Shown here in pieces: positions 34,563 through 45,189 of a DNA stretch of 64,000 nucleotides. The stretch comes from Azolla caroliniana. Lineage: Eukaryota > Polypodiophyta. Position 1 is the first letter of the stretch; each line of letters opens with the position of its first letter. The stretch covers positions 11,036,001 through 11,100,000 of the forward strand of contig JBHGNT010000014.1 in assembly GCA_043228905.1 (NCBI GenBank), written 5' to 3'. A program made the translations under genes and the position numbers. A model generated the notes under the pieces. The model worked only from the letters and a program-made list of their open reading frames with translations. It did no database searches and was not told the DNA's origin.

Positions 34563-36210
34563 ATGGCTTCGACAAGCGGAACTCAAGGAGAGGAATTAAC
34601 GAAAGGCATGGTGTCTGTCGTGCAATACATGCTGAAAGTGGGAGATCGAGAGGCTTTAATCGACAAAGCTATTGATCGAACAGTCGAGATAGCTACACGA
34701 TTTGGTGGCAAGAACATCATGGATTTCCTTGCTACCTATCAGAATGAGATGCAACAGAGGGATGTCAACGATTTCAAACAAATTTCTAGCTTCAAACGTG
34801 TGGTGGAACCAGGGATCCGTGAGCGCGTCAGGGTGAAGTTCGAAAAGGTGCTTCTCACTGAATACATGCTTGAAGACTCGTCACGGATGACTCGGCATAT
34901 GTTAATGATTTGGATCGATAAGAAAAGGAAGAATCTATGTGTGTTGGGAGTATATGCGGAATTCGACTAGAATTACAATTGACTTCCAAGTGCTAATCAA
35001 CAAGTTCTCGATGGAGATAAAGTCTTGCTATTTCTAAAGGTAGTGGATACGAAAGACCAGTGAGAATTGGGCAGTTTTTTGGAGGACGAAACACAACCAA
35101 ATGGCTTGGTAGTGGACTGGGCGGCGGTGAAGAAGGCTTGTAGCCGTCTTGATAAGCGTCAACAATGGCAAGAGGAAACTGATATGGAGAATCCACAATT
35201 GTGGAGAAGGAAGGCACCTGTGACGGTCAAGCCTAACAAACCAATCAACAATTTTGACATGAAAGAGATGGAGGACTCTATAATCGAAGAGCTCTCCAAG
35301 TAGTTTGAAGCGGTATCGATGGCCAACTTAGGTCGACGCAAGCCCAAGGGAAAAGAAGCGTATAGATGTGTGTGGTGTGATAGCTTCAAGCACTCGCAAA
35401 GGGAGTGCACTGACTTGCAAGACGCAATTTGCAAGAATGTCGTTTATTTGGATGACAACATGATTCATTCGAGCGAGACCCGAAAGACACTATGAGTGAA
35501 CTTCGGAAGAGGCGGGCTGAAAAAGATCGTGGAGGAGGAAAACGCAAGGCATGTGGAAGCTATGCACTATGCCGCATTGGCCGGGATACGAGTTGGATGA
35601 GAGAATCTAAAGATGATCAAGCTGGGAGCTGGGTTTTGGCTGATAGTCTTCGAGTGCTAAAAGAAAGGAAAAATCGATTTGGAGGATCTAAAACTTTCTA
35701 ATTGAAATGTGCGACGAGTTATCGGATGGTCGGATCCAGTCGACGATAACACAAGCTTTGCGGAGGTTGTGTGTGACAACTATGAAGCTCTTGTCGAAGA
35801 GAAGAGGAAAAGAACTGATGAAGAAGATGGCACATCAAAGGGTCACAATACGAGGAACGCAGGGAAAGAAGGGCAAGCCCAACCTACGCCACGAAAAGAG
35901 ATAGGAGAAACAAGCATGAAGCCTAGTGGATCAAGCCAACCTTCTTGGATGGAAGTCGATGGATTTATGAAGGAAAAGAACGAGAGGCACCGACTTACAA
36001 GCTAAGGTCGGACATAGAACAAACAACTGTCTTGCGGAAGGTCCTTGAAGAGAAGGTTTCAGACAGTCATGTCAACCTTACTTTGAGAGAACTGCTTGGG
36101 ATCGCTAAGAAGGAGTTCCATGATACTATCGTGGACCTGATTAAGTGGAAGCGGCAACAATCAGATGAAGAGGAGGTGAAAACAAGTGCCATAACCATGG
36201 CAAGATCGGC
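34563..36210 (+). pseudogene. Gypsy gag, with zinc knuckle, broken
   Basis: It starts MASTSGTQGEELTKG, followed by RFGGKNIMDFLATYQNEMQQ and SSFKRVVEPGIRERV (capsid-like). The zinc knuckle YRCVWCDSFKHSQRECTD is at about 35360-35410 (CX2CX4HX4C). A Lys/Arg/Glu-rich linker follows (EEKRKRTDEEDG), then LRELLGIAKKEFHDTIVDLI at about 36080-36140. At least four stops and two frameshifts. The linker just before protease is typical of this family as judged from the 59-60 kb copy. Confidence 0.8.
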
Positions 36211-36832
36211 GCGTGTGTGCGGACGTGCGCGTAGATGTTTCTGCGGTTTGGTTGCGACGCACGGGCTGAACTTTATGGATGATTGTGGATGATGTGGCCA
36301 AATTATACGAACGATCGCATGTAACTAAAAGTAAAGGTCAAGCAACTAAAAAAGGAGGCCATGTAACTAAAAGTAAAGGCGAAGCAACTAAAAATAAATG
36401 CCAAGCAACTAAAAAGGAGGCCATGCAACTAAAAGGGGACGCATGCAAAGGAACATGGGAGGCTATGATCAACAAGGAACTCCGTATATGTTCCACTTTT
36501 TTTCTCTAGTTTTTTTTCCCCATTATCTTCTTCTCTCTCCCATTCGTTGGGGAAGAATAATCTCTCATATTCATATCAAACCACTCTTTAGATGGTAGTG
36601 GGCTCTTTTCTTCCAAGAATAATCTCTCATATTCATATCCAATACATTGTAAAATGATTCTAGAATTATAAAGAATCCATTTTCTTTTGCAATAATTGAA
36701 TATTTTCTTTTACCTACTTGTCTCATGTGTAAATCTTGCTTGTGCTAAGCGTGTGAGCCTTAATTTCTTCCAGTCCATAACCCCGGTGGTTCCGCCTCAC
36801 GATCCACACATAGTGACGAATTTTTCACGACA
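36211..36832 (+). repeat. Partial gypsy LTR (3' half)
   Basis: Nearly identical to about 33830-34506, including the minisatellite and the CATATTCATAT stretches, and ends at the same CACGACA. The first ~830 bp of the LTR are missing. Confidence 0.85.
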
Positions 36833-38344
36833 CCGGATAGTTGAGTATGTTAGCGGCAGAAGGACTGGGGGCTATTATGCCGACACACTATAGCTGGTAA
36901 GCTAGTCGGATATACCGATGCCGATTGGGCTGGTGATGCATCGGATCGCCGATCCGGCTCTGGTTACATGTTTTCTCTGAGTAGCGTGGCTTTTGTGTGG
37001 AGCAACAAAAAGTAGCTAACAGTGGCTCTGTCGAGCACTGAGGCAAAATACCGGGGCACTACCATTGTCATTTGTGAAGCCATCTCGCTTCGGCAACTGC
37101 TGCAAGACCTGCGGATTGAGGTATCAACCCCGATCCTGATCTATTGTGACAATGTGAGCAGCATTCAGCTCGCCAAGAACCCCGTGTTCCATGCTTAGAC
37201 GAAGCACATAGAAGTCCATTATCACTTTGTGTTGAGTGGGTTTTGAGTGGTGAAGTCGAACTTCGGTATGTTCAGACGGATCTGCAAGTTTCCGACATCT
37301 TCACCAAACCGCTCGTATCGGACAAGTTGCAGCACTTCACCGATATGCTTGGTGTACAACATCTCGACATGCCACACTTGAGGGGGAGAACAGGAACGAG
37401 CAAAGGCACTAGTGATGGCACCGGACAAGGAGCTAAAGAGGAAGAAAGAATCAAGGGGGGAGATGAGCAGAAAAAGTTAGCCGAGTTGATGAAGGAAGTC
37501 GGCACATCCGAACAAGTCGGAATGAGCGGCAGTGGCGACAGAGTCAAGAAGGACAGAGCCGAGCGAAAGGAGAAGGCCAAGACCCGGACATGGTCTTATG
37601 TGGTGAAGGGCCTGAGCCGGAAGACGAGTTGGAGAACACCAACTCAGACAAGGATGGGAACGAATCGGAGACAATCGATTCGCTTCAACAATTGGATTTG
37701 GAGAAGCGGGATCAACTAAAGGCAAACCGGACGAGAAGGCCGCGGAAGTCGACACCGACAGGGAGGAATTGATGGATCGACAAGCGCGAGAGTCATAACA
37801 ACAAAAGAGCTAAAATGGGCATGTTGAGCAGACAAGCCAACCAAGGAGGTCAAGGTGCGTAGTACCGGACGGGTCGCGGGAAGCAGAACCGGACAGGACG
37901 AGGAGTGCGAGCAAAGCGGAACAACGCCAGAAGGAGTGGGGTGGAAGGACTGGCTGCCAGAGATAGTGAGATCATGATCTGACCTCAAGTTGAGCTTGAG
38001 GGGGAGTGTTGAGTGAGCAAGCTCAATTGGATCTGGATCGGCTGAATAAGCCAGAGCCGGATATGTATCCGGATACAACCGGCCGGATCGGTGAGACGGA
38101 TTGGAGAGCCAGATTCGAGCGGGAATAAGAAGCCTAGTAGTAACCTAGACTACTAGGTAATCATTTTCTCGTAGTTAGTGTTAATCGCTCGTATGAGCGT
38201 TGAAGTACCTGTTAGTACTTCTATCAGTCCTTTATGAACTTTGTATAAATAGTGTTGTTATAGCAAATTGTATGTACAAAGTGTTTTTATTTTGAATTAA
38301 TGTTTACGTTCTGCTCTCTTTGTCTCTCCCGTGTATTAACTTCA
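36833..38344 (+). mobile_element. Copia 3' end: RNase H, tail and 3' LTR
   Basis: RNase H starts at about 36907 (YTDADWAGDASDRRSGSG), with ALSSTEAKYRG, YCDNVSSIQLAKNP, HIEVHYHFV, then VSDIFTKPL (Asp, Glu and Asp residues retained, two stops). After RNase H about 600 bp code, in shifted frames, for a Lys/Glu/Gly-rich tail (DELENTNSDKDGNESET) before the purine tract GCTTGAGGGGGAG. The LTR 38007-38344 begins TGTTGAGTGAGC and ends TTAACTTCA. Same family as 12.96-14.03 kb and 49.8-51.6 kb. Confidence 0.8.
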
Positions 38345-38360
38345 TCCTTTTCTTTCTTCC

Positions 38361-38640
38361 ATTGTCATTTTAAAAAGTGGATAATGTCATGATATGGCAA
38401 GATTCGAACCCATGACCTTATGCTACATGGGTCAAGCCCTTGCCATTAAACTATACATTGTAATACAAAAGATATTATTTTCATTTAATTTTAGTTCACA
38501 ATTGTCATTTTAAAAAGTGGATAACGTCATGATATGGCAAGATTTGAACCCATGACCTTATGCTACATGGGTCAAGCCCTTGCCATTAAACTATACATTG
38601 TAATACAAAAAATATTATTTTCATTTATTATTTCACTATA
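38361..38640. repeat. 140-bp tandem duplication containing tRNA-like module
   Basis: 38361-38500 and 38501-38640 are near-identical for about the first 125 bases (ATTGTCATTTTAAAAAGTGG...), differing at three positions. Each carries on the minus strand TAATGGCAAGGGC and GGTTCGAATCT (first copy), resembling pol III A- and B-boxes. Confidence 0.93.
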
Positions 38641-38881
38641 GAAAATTGATGTATATTCCAGATTTCTTTGGAAAATTCTAGAAACTTTAGGAGTACTCCT
38701 AAACACACTATATAAGGAGGCCCAAGGCATTGTTTCAAACCAAATCGGTTCAACGCATGTCTTAAGCCTCCTAGCTATCCTTGTATATTCTTTCTACATA
38801 ATACATCTTTTGTCATCATCATTCTCTCTCTCTATCTCTCTCTCAAGTGTTCTACACCCTCTTTTGCTCTTAGTACTAATC
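38385..38881 (+). repeat. Gypsy LTR, left part, split by a copia insertion
   Basis: It begins TGTCATGATATGG and continues to TTAGTACTAATC. The rest, ending TATTCCTAACA, resumes at 49756-49804. It is related to the LTR at 6549-7034 (shared ...AACCAAATCGGTTCAACGC and CTTAGTACTAATC). No internal domain is attached, so it looks like a solo LTR. Confidence 0.72.
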
Positions 38882-39422
38882 TGTGGAGAATAGCGCGGAA
38901 TATTGCTCGGCCCCAACCGAGTCTTGAATCGCTTCAATGGGAATGGAACACAGAAATGGGAAGTAGAGAGTACACAAAGGAAATGCACAGGATGTTTACG
39001 TGGAAAACCATAAATGGGAAAAAACCACGGCAGTCCACGAACTCCAACTATCATTATAGGACAAAGATATAATCAGAGCCTCGGAGGCAACGACCTCGAT
39101 CTCTGTATCTTCGCCAACCGTCGGTTACAACGGAGTATCGCTCTGTATCTCACTCTCTCTCTCTGTCGCTCTCTCTAGACAACAATATGACAACAACAAC
39201 AACAACATTACAAAGTGATTGCCCTAAGTCATATTTATACTTATATGAACTTAGGGCTATTTACAAATATAGCCTCAATAGGCTTACTCAAAACATATTT
39301 ACAGATATGTCTTCTCTTCCGGTTCTCACCGGGTCTCCTCTGGTTTCCGGATCTCTTCCGGTTCTCATTGGGTCCTCTTTATTCATCACTGGATCCCATC
39401 TGGCGAGACTGATTTCCCAACA
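38882..39422 (-). repeat. 3' LTR of nested copia
   Basis: It is preceded (minus strand) by the purine tract GGAGTGAAGGGGGAGAT, starts TGTTGGGAAATCAG and ends TTCTCCACA. Its mate is at 49231-49750. A ~19-base insertion (around 38940-38958) distinguishes the two. Confidence 0.88.
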
Positions 39423-39449
39423 ATCTCCCCCTTCACTCCGGCATGGGAT

Positions 39450-41584
39450 ATCTTGTTAGCCCAATTCGCTTTCGGCACGCGTCCAACTTGTCGGTTGTCA
39501 CGACCTTGGTCAGCATGTCCGACTCGTTCTCCTCCGTGTGGATATTCGTCAACACGAACTCTTGATCTTGTACTCTCTCCCATTTCTAGTGGTACCTCCG
39601 CTGGAAATGTTTCATCTGGAAATAGTAGGCTGCATTCTTTGCAAGGTGGATGGCACTTTGACTGTCGTCGTAGAGCCAATATTCCTCTTGTTGAATTCCT
39701 AGCTCTTTGATTAAGTCCTTCATCCAGATTATCTCCTTACTGGCTTCTACAGCTGCCGTGTACTCTGCCTCCATGGTTGACAACGCAACCGTCTTCTACA
39801 ATATCGATTGCCACGAGACAGCTCCCCCTACATAAGTCATGACATATCCGGATGTCGACCGATTGGTATTCGCATCAGCCGACATATCTGAATCCGTGAA
39901 TCCGTCAAGTTGGGGATTACCTGAGCTGAACCAGAGGCACATACTCGGGGTGCCTTTCAGTTACCAGAGTATCCACTTGACCGCATTCCAATGCTCTCTT
40001 CCCGGATTTCTCATGAACCGGCTCACCACTCTGATTGCATATCTGATATCCAACCAGGTACATACCATTGAGTACATCATGCTCCTGACGGCAGAGGCAT
40101 TAGGTATCTTCATCATATCCGTCTTCTCCGCCTTTGTCCTATGGCATTGTTTTCTGGACAACTTTCAGTTTGCTGGAAGTGACGATCCGACTGGTTTTGC
40201 CTCTGACATGTTGAACCGTTGAAGCACCTCTGTCACGTACTTCTCTAGTGACAACCACACCAGCTTCTTCGACCAGTCCCAAATGATATGCATTCCCAAT
40301 ATCTGTCTTGCCAGACCCAAATCTTTCATTGAGAAGGTCCAGTTCAGAGCCTTCTTTAGCATCCGAATCTTGCCTTGGTCTCATCCGACGACCAACATAT
40401 CATCCACATATACGAAGAGTATCAGGAAATCTCCTCCGTCAAATTTCTTCACAAACAAGCAGTGATCGACTTGCGTTTTGTGGTACCCTTGGTCGGTCAT
40501 GAAGGAGTCGAACTTCCGGTACCATTGCCAGGGGGCTTGCTTCAGTTCGTATAGGCTCTTCTTCAACCGGCACACCAAGTGCTCCTTCCCTTTCTTCTCA
40601 AATCCTTCCGTTTGATGCATGTAGATTTCTTCTTCGAGGTCTCCATGGAGGAATGTCGTCTTGACGTTCAGTTGCTCTACCTCGAGGTCCATGCTTGCCG
40701 CTATGCCCAATACCGTCCGGATGGATGTCATCTTTACTATCGGGGCAAAGATCTCATCGAAATCCATTTCTTTGTTCTGCTAGAAGCCCTACACCACGAT
40801 TCATGCCTTATACCTTGGTGGATTTCCGACATCTCCCGGTTTGAGTTTGTACACCCACTTGTTCCAGAGTGCTCTCTTCCCTTTCGGCAACTCCATTAGT
40901 TCATATGTGTGGTTCTCATGCAGGGAATCCATCTTGTCCTGCATGGCCCTAAACCACTTGTGGTTGTGGGTCTCTCTCTTTGCTTCTTCGAAGCTTTCCG
41001 GCTCCCCCTCATTGGTTAGCAAAACATGCTTTGCAACGGAAATCTCTAGGGCGATCTTCTCTCCCGGAGAGGATATCTCTGTCCCTGGTTTCTAACTACC
41101 GGTTCCTCTGTTTGTTCATCATCCTCATCCGATTCGGGATCTTGTCCGGTCCTAGTGTCTTCTTCTTCTTCTTCGGTCCGTTCGGTTTCTTGTCCATATC
41201 CGGCCGGTTCGTCGAGTGTCATCCAGTTACCGGCTAACATCTGGTTTTCAACCGGGTATATCCTTGTGTCCTCAAGCTAGTTTTCATTGGATGATCCGGA
41301 GTTCATCACCTTCTTCTCCCACTCCCAGTCGACAATGGTCTTGTCTTCCATGAAGACTATGTCTCGACTCCGGAACACCTTCTTGTCGACAAGATCCCAC
41401 ACCCGATAACCAAACTCATCATCGCCGTATCCAAGGAATATGCATGGTCGGGACTTCGGATCCAACTTTGCTCTCTTGTCCTTTGCAACATGCACATATG
41501 TGAGACACCAAACACCTTCAGATTCTGATAAGACACATCCTTACCGGTCCATACTCTTTGTAGTGTGTCTTCCCCAGGGGTATT
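39450..41584 (-). pseudogene. Copia integrase C-terminus, RT and RNase H of nested element
   Basis: Minus strand: VWTGKDVSYQNLKVFG (41550), CIFLGYGDDEFGYRVWDLVD (41435), an acidic linker (ERTEEEEEDTRTGQ), RYPLRERRSP (41050), and RT with LHENHTYELMELPKGKRALW. Next come MDFDEIFAPIVKMTSIRTVL (40767), FLHGDLEEEIYM and FVYVDDMLVVG. RNase H (WLYDDSQSAIHLAKNAAYY) is at about 39660. Only a few stops and frameshifts are present. The catalytic YVDD is intact. It belongs to the element with LTRs at 38882-39422 and 49231-49750. Confidence 0.85.
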
Positions 41585-42277
41585 TGTTGGTAGACAGGTC
41601 CCTCCGGATGGTGCAGGCCCGGTATGAACCGGATGAGGAGAATCCGACTTCGGAGAGTCGGATGGTGCAGGCCCGGTATGAACCAGATGAGGAGTACTCG
41701 ACTGCGGAGAGTCGGATGGTGCAGGCCCGGTATGAACCAGATGAGGAGTACTCAACTGCGGAGAGTCGGATGGTGTAGGCCCGGTATGAACCGGATGAGG
41801 AGTACCCGACTGCGGAGAGCCGGATGGAGCCCATCGAGGCTACATTTGTAAATAGCCGAAAAGTCATATTAGTATAAATATGACTTAGGGCAAACTTTTA
41901 GTTTTTTTTTTGTGTGCGTGATCATTATTCTTCCTTGTTGGTGTAAGAAGAAATTAGAGTGCGTAACTGTACAGAGAGACAGAGAGAGAGAGAGAGAGAC
42001 GAGGTCGTTGCCTCTGTTGTAACCGCCGCCTGTGGCGAAGATCTGAGAGCACGAGGTCGTTGCCTCGGTGATCTCACTGTTGTATATTTCTGCTTAGTGA
42101 CAGTTTGCAGCTTGTGGGCTGCCGTGGTTTTTCCCCTAGTTTGGGGTTTTCCACGTATACCTCCTGTGTACCATTTCTCCTCTTTTGTGTCGCGTTTTCA
42201 TTACCTGTTTTTCTGTGTATGAAAATAATCTCGGTTGTGGCCGAGCGTCGGACATAAGGAACGTCGAGTTCTCAACA
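41585..42277 (+). mobile_element. Solo copia LTR with four 54-bp U3 repeats, TSD GTATT
   Basis: It begins TGTTGGTAGACAGG, ends GTTCTCAACA and is flanked by GTATT at 41580-41584 and 42278-42282. It interrupts integrase of the minus-strand copia. TATA-like TTAGTATAAATATGAC is at about 41870. No internal sequence is attached, so it arose by LTR-LTR recombination. Confidence 0.92.
41606..41821 (+). repeat. Four tandem 54-bp repeats in LTR U3
   Basis: Units start at 41606, 41660, 41714 and 41768, each beginning GGATGGTG.AGGCCCGGTATG and ending GGAGAGTC or GGAGAGCC. About two units are present in the LTR at 56328-56946 and two to three in the LTR at 60640-61317. Confidence 0.95.
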
Positions 42278-42282
42278 GTATT

Positions 42283-42640
42283 GAGGGTGATCTGTTTATC
42301 ACACAGGTTGCCGTCATCAATGCCTTAGCCCAAAACGTCTTGGGTAACTTTGCATGTGCCAGCATGCTCCGAACTCTCTCCATCACGGTCCAGTTCATCC
42401 ATTCGACCAGCCCATTTAATTCGGACGTCTTCGGCATAGTAAACTCGAGCCGGATTGCCTTCGACCTGCAGTACTCCTCAAACTGCCCCCATTATTCTCC
42501 TTCGTTATCTGCTCGAACAAGAATGTCGTTAATCGGGTTTCAGTATTCTGGAAGCTAGTGAGGCTCCGGTACTAGGACGGCTCTAGTATGGCGGAGCACA
42601 TGAACGCCTTCCAGGGGCTGATACATCAAGCACCAGATGT
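42283..42640 (-). pseudogene. Copia integrase piece joined to an inverted gag piece
   Basis: Minus strand 42515-42283 reads integrase (GQFEEYCRSK, MPKTSELNGLVEWMNWT, AHAKLPKTFWAKAL). Immediately beyond it, plus-strand bases 42521-42637 read gag in the opposite orientation (NVVNRVSVFWKLVRLRY, then MAEHMNAFQGLIHQA). On its far side (42640-42665) minus-strand gag resumes (VMHMKTMTYI), where the gypsy insertion begins. Confidence 0.85.
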
Positions 42641-42665
42641 ATGTCATTGTCTTCATGTGCATCAT

Positions 42666-43046
42666 TGTTATGTACACATAACGTTGGATAGAAGGAATGA
42701 TAGGTACATGCACTACCATGATTTGGGCAACCAATGAATGGAGAGCCTTTTAGAAAGGCACATCTATTCAAGGGGCCTAGGAAAAGGTATAAATATGAGG
42801 CTTGGTTACCCTCATAATCACATTACGTTGGAAGGTTGCTATCTTAGACATCGGTGGTGCGGGCTAGGATCGTTTCGAGGATCGTGTTTATCTCTTCCAA
42901 GGTATTAGTCATCCTAATATCCGGCAGTATGGGACGTCGGTGGTAGGTTGGCTCAAGGGTGGTCGGGTGGAACGGGTTCTTCTATTCATTCTATTTTCCT
43001 TCTTTTACTTTAGTTTGGTCTATTGATTAGTAATAGACTCTTAACA
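42666..43046 (+). repeat. Gypsy 5' LTR
   Basis: 381 bp against 473 bp for the 3' LTR. It lacks about 70 bases after ACATAACGTTGG and about 22 bases near GGTTGGCT that the 3' copy has. TATA-like GGTATAAATATGAGGC at about 42785. Confidence 0.9.
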
Positions 43047-43291
43047 ATGGTATCAGAGCTTTTACTAACAATTTTTTTTGTTGTTTTGATGTTTTTTGCG
43101 TGTCAACGATGGGGATCTAACAAGGCTCATCATGCTCTTCACAGGATCAAAACAACATTCTTAACCCAGTATTCTTCTTTCTCGATCTCTCTTTTCTTTT
43201 CTATGATGCTTTCTTCTTGGTCATATGGAAGTGGTATTATGTTTTCTTTTCTTTTCTTTCTTCTTTCTACCATCATACGATGTTAATCTAC

Positions 43292-43540
43292 TTATGCATC
43301 GGGTCGAGCGTGTTTGCACTAATCGCACACGCTCAACTCATGGCCCTTTTGCATATTGCGATGTATATCCCACTCTCCCTTCTCTTGAGCCTTCTCTTAC
43401 GATATTAATTATTGTTGTGCATTGGGTCGAGTGTGTTTGCCCTAATCGCACACACTCACCTCATGACCCTTTTGCATACGATGTTGAGCAGGCCACTCTT
43501 CCCTCTGTTGAGCCATCACTGGGCCGAGTCTATGGGATGT
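43292..43540 (+). repeat. ~125-bp direct duplication in gypsy leader
   Basis: 43292-43400 and 43417-43525 both read GCAT.GGGTCGAG.GTGTTTGC then CTAATCGCACAC.CTCA and TTGAGCC.TC. Substitutions suggest an old event. The leader between primer site and gag (about 1.15 kb) has no recognised ORF. Confidence 0.85.
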
Positions 43541-44214
43541 TGTGTCCATGACGAGGTATGTGTCGCTTACCTATGCCACTTTACTCTTTATTCAGCCATC
43601 AATTGGCCGATTCTAGGGAGATGTGGTGGTCTTGAAGAGGTGCATGTTGACTACCTTAGGTTTTCATACCTTAAGGCATGCTTAATGATTCATACACCTA
43701 ATTGATTATTATTCTAATTCATTTCTAATTACATAAATTTTCGTTTCACTTTTGTATGATTTTCTAGTCATTGTCATTTACCTTATTTTATCGTTTTTGT
43801 CATAACATTTCCTTGTTACTCGCAAGACTAAAATATTACTTGCGAGTGCACTTGTTTTTTTCATGTAATACACTTTCTCAACCATATCAATACATGTTGG
43901 GTTGGCATTATAATATAAGGCTAACTAGGAAACTACGTTGATGTTAGAACCATGGTTGAGCCTCGGGGAGCTGCCATGATTATTCAAGATAGAGATCCGA
44001 GAAAGACATCTTAGCTATGTTTTCCCCCATGGTTTTTAAAACACCATAGTGTTACCATAGTGATCGGATCTCGAATCACATCTCATATGTCTAGAGGGGT
44101 AAAGACGTGAGATGCTTTCTTGGTAAAGTTCTTACAATCAAAATTTCAAGCATTCATTTTGATTGTGTATTTTCTGAACCTCCTTATTTATATTGCATAC
44201 CCACAGCTTGCATC

Positions 44215-45183
44215 ATGGAACAAGTTTTGAACGTTGTTGGAGCAATCTCTCCGACCGAGACCTCTCAACTCCAATCCGCATCTCGCACACAAGCTGAGAT
44301 CACTATTGAGCAATTGCTCACTACTACCTTGAATCAATTGGCCAAAATGAGGTAGGCCAATATGGCATTGGAAAAGAAATTCCAAGAATTGACTATTGAG
44401 TCCAAGAAAGAAGGTGATCCTTAGGAGGCCATTAGCCTTGGCTTGGTCGTTGGGAGTCTCACTTTGAGCTCCACCCCAAGCTCGATGTTGTAAAAATTGG
44501 TTAGTCGGTCATGAGTTAGGTGGCTGAGTTGCTGCTTGGTGGTGCGGTCTAAGGACTGCAAAGAACTTACCCACAACTTGGGAAGGTTTCGTTGATGTTT
44601 TTAAGAAAAGATTTTGCAGCCACCTTCTCAAACTGAACAAGCGCAACACTTGCTCACGTTGTCGAGTAATCCATTTACCTCTCTCGAGGATTATGTGCAT
44701 CATGCTCGGACCCAGATCCAAAAATCGGGACTTACGGGTGAGAAATGGTTTGTTGCTTGCTTTTTGAATGGTATTCCTAATGGGGATTACCATTGGATTG
44801 TCCATGACAAGGACCCCACAACTTTTGAGGAAGTCGTCAACATTGTACTTCGGTACCATAGGACTTCCAAGAAAGACCACAATAAACTTGAGTTCGCCAA
44901 AACTCTGAATGTCAAGTTCATTGGGAAACGTAAACAATCCAATGACACTCTTGACTGCGACTCCAAGAAACCTAACCTCTTTTGTGCATATTGCAAGAAA
45001 TGGGGCCACACAAAGGATACCTGTCATCGTGTTGAGAGGAATTCAATGAACACCCCCCCTCCTCATGAAAAATCGACGAGTCACACAGGTGAGTCTTTTG
45101 ATGTTGTTAAAGTTCATACCAACCAAAGTTCATGTGAATGCACTTTTCCTTCACATTTACTTGGACCTAATGATTTACTCTGA
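44215..45183 (+). pseudogene. Gypsy gag with zinc knuckle
   Basis: It starts MEQVLNVVGAISPTETSQLQ at 44215. Stops and frameshifts follow near 44350-44600. Then it is open from 44614: ALNNLSS-like LTLSSNPFTSLEDYVHHA, GIPNGDYHWIVHDKDP, FEEVVNIVLRY. The zinc knuckle CAYCKKWGHTKDTC (CX2CX4HX4C) is at about 44988-45030. It binds RNA during packaging in intact elements. The homologous fragment at 52102-53026 shares the order DYVHYAR, QKSGLEGDNW, IVLRYQRTSKKDH. Confidence 0.85.
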
Positions 45184-45189
45184 GCAGTC

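Larger units (their letters stand above)
32811..36832 (+). mobile_element. Large-LTR gypsy family: recombinant, internally deleted copy
   Basis: Order: 3' end of the pol frame (VWFFTHNM at about 32815), a purine tract GGAGAAGAAGAAGAGGAAAA (32972-32992), LTR 33000-34506, primer site from 34515 (TGGTGAACCCGACGTGAGG), gag from 34563, then a jump at about 36210 (MARSARVCGR, where the complete relative has MARSEEEKEEK) straight into the second half of another LTR ending CACGACA at 36832. So protease, RT, RNase H and integrase are deleted together with the first part of the second LTR. The primer site is not the iMet type used by the other elements. The long relative is at 53027-60639. Confidence 0.78.

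Noticed and set aside
39187-39459. Plus-strand frames over the copia 3' LTR
   Set aside because: Antisense translation of an LTR, duplicated identically in the other LTR at 49.3-49.8 kb.
41541-41867. Repetitive Ser/Tyr-rich protein frame (SSSGSYRACTIRLSA repeats)
   Set aside because: Translation of the 54-bp LTR repeats. No start, no family.
43023-43551. Membrane-like hydrophobic frames (Phe/Leu/Ser-rich)
   Set aside because: They lie in the gypsy leader, arise from T-rich sequence and overlap a duplication. No family motif.
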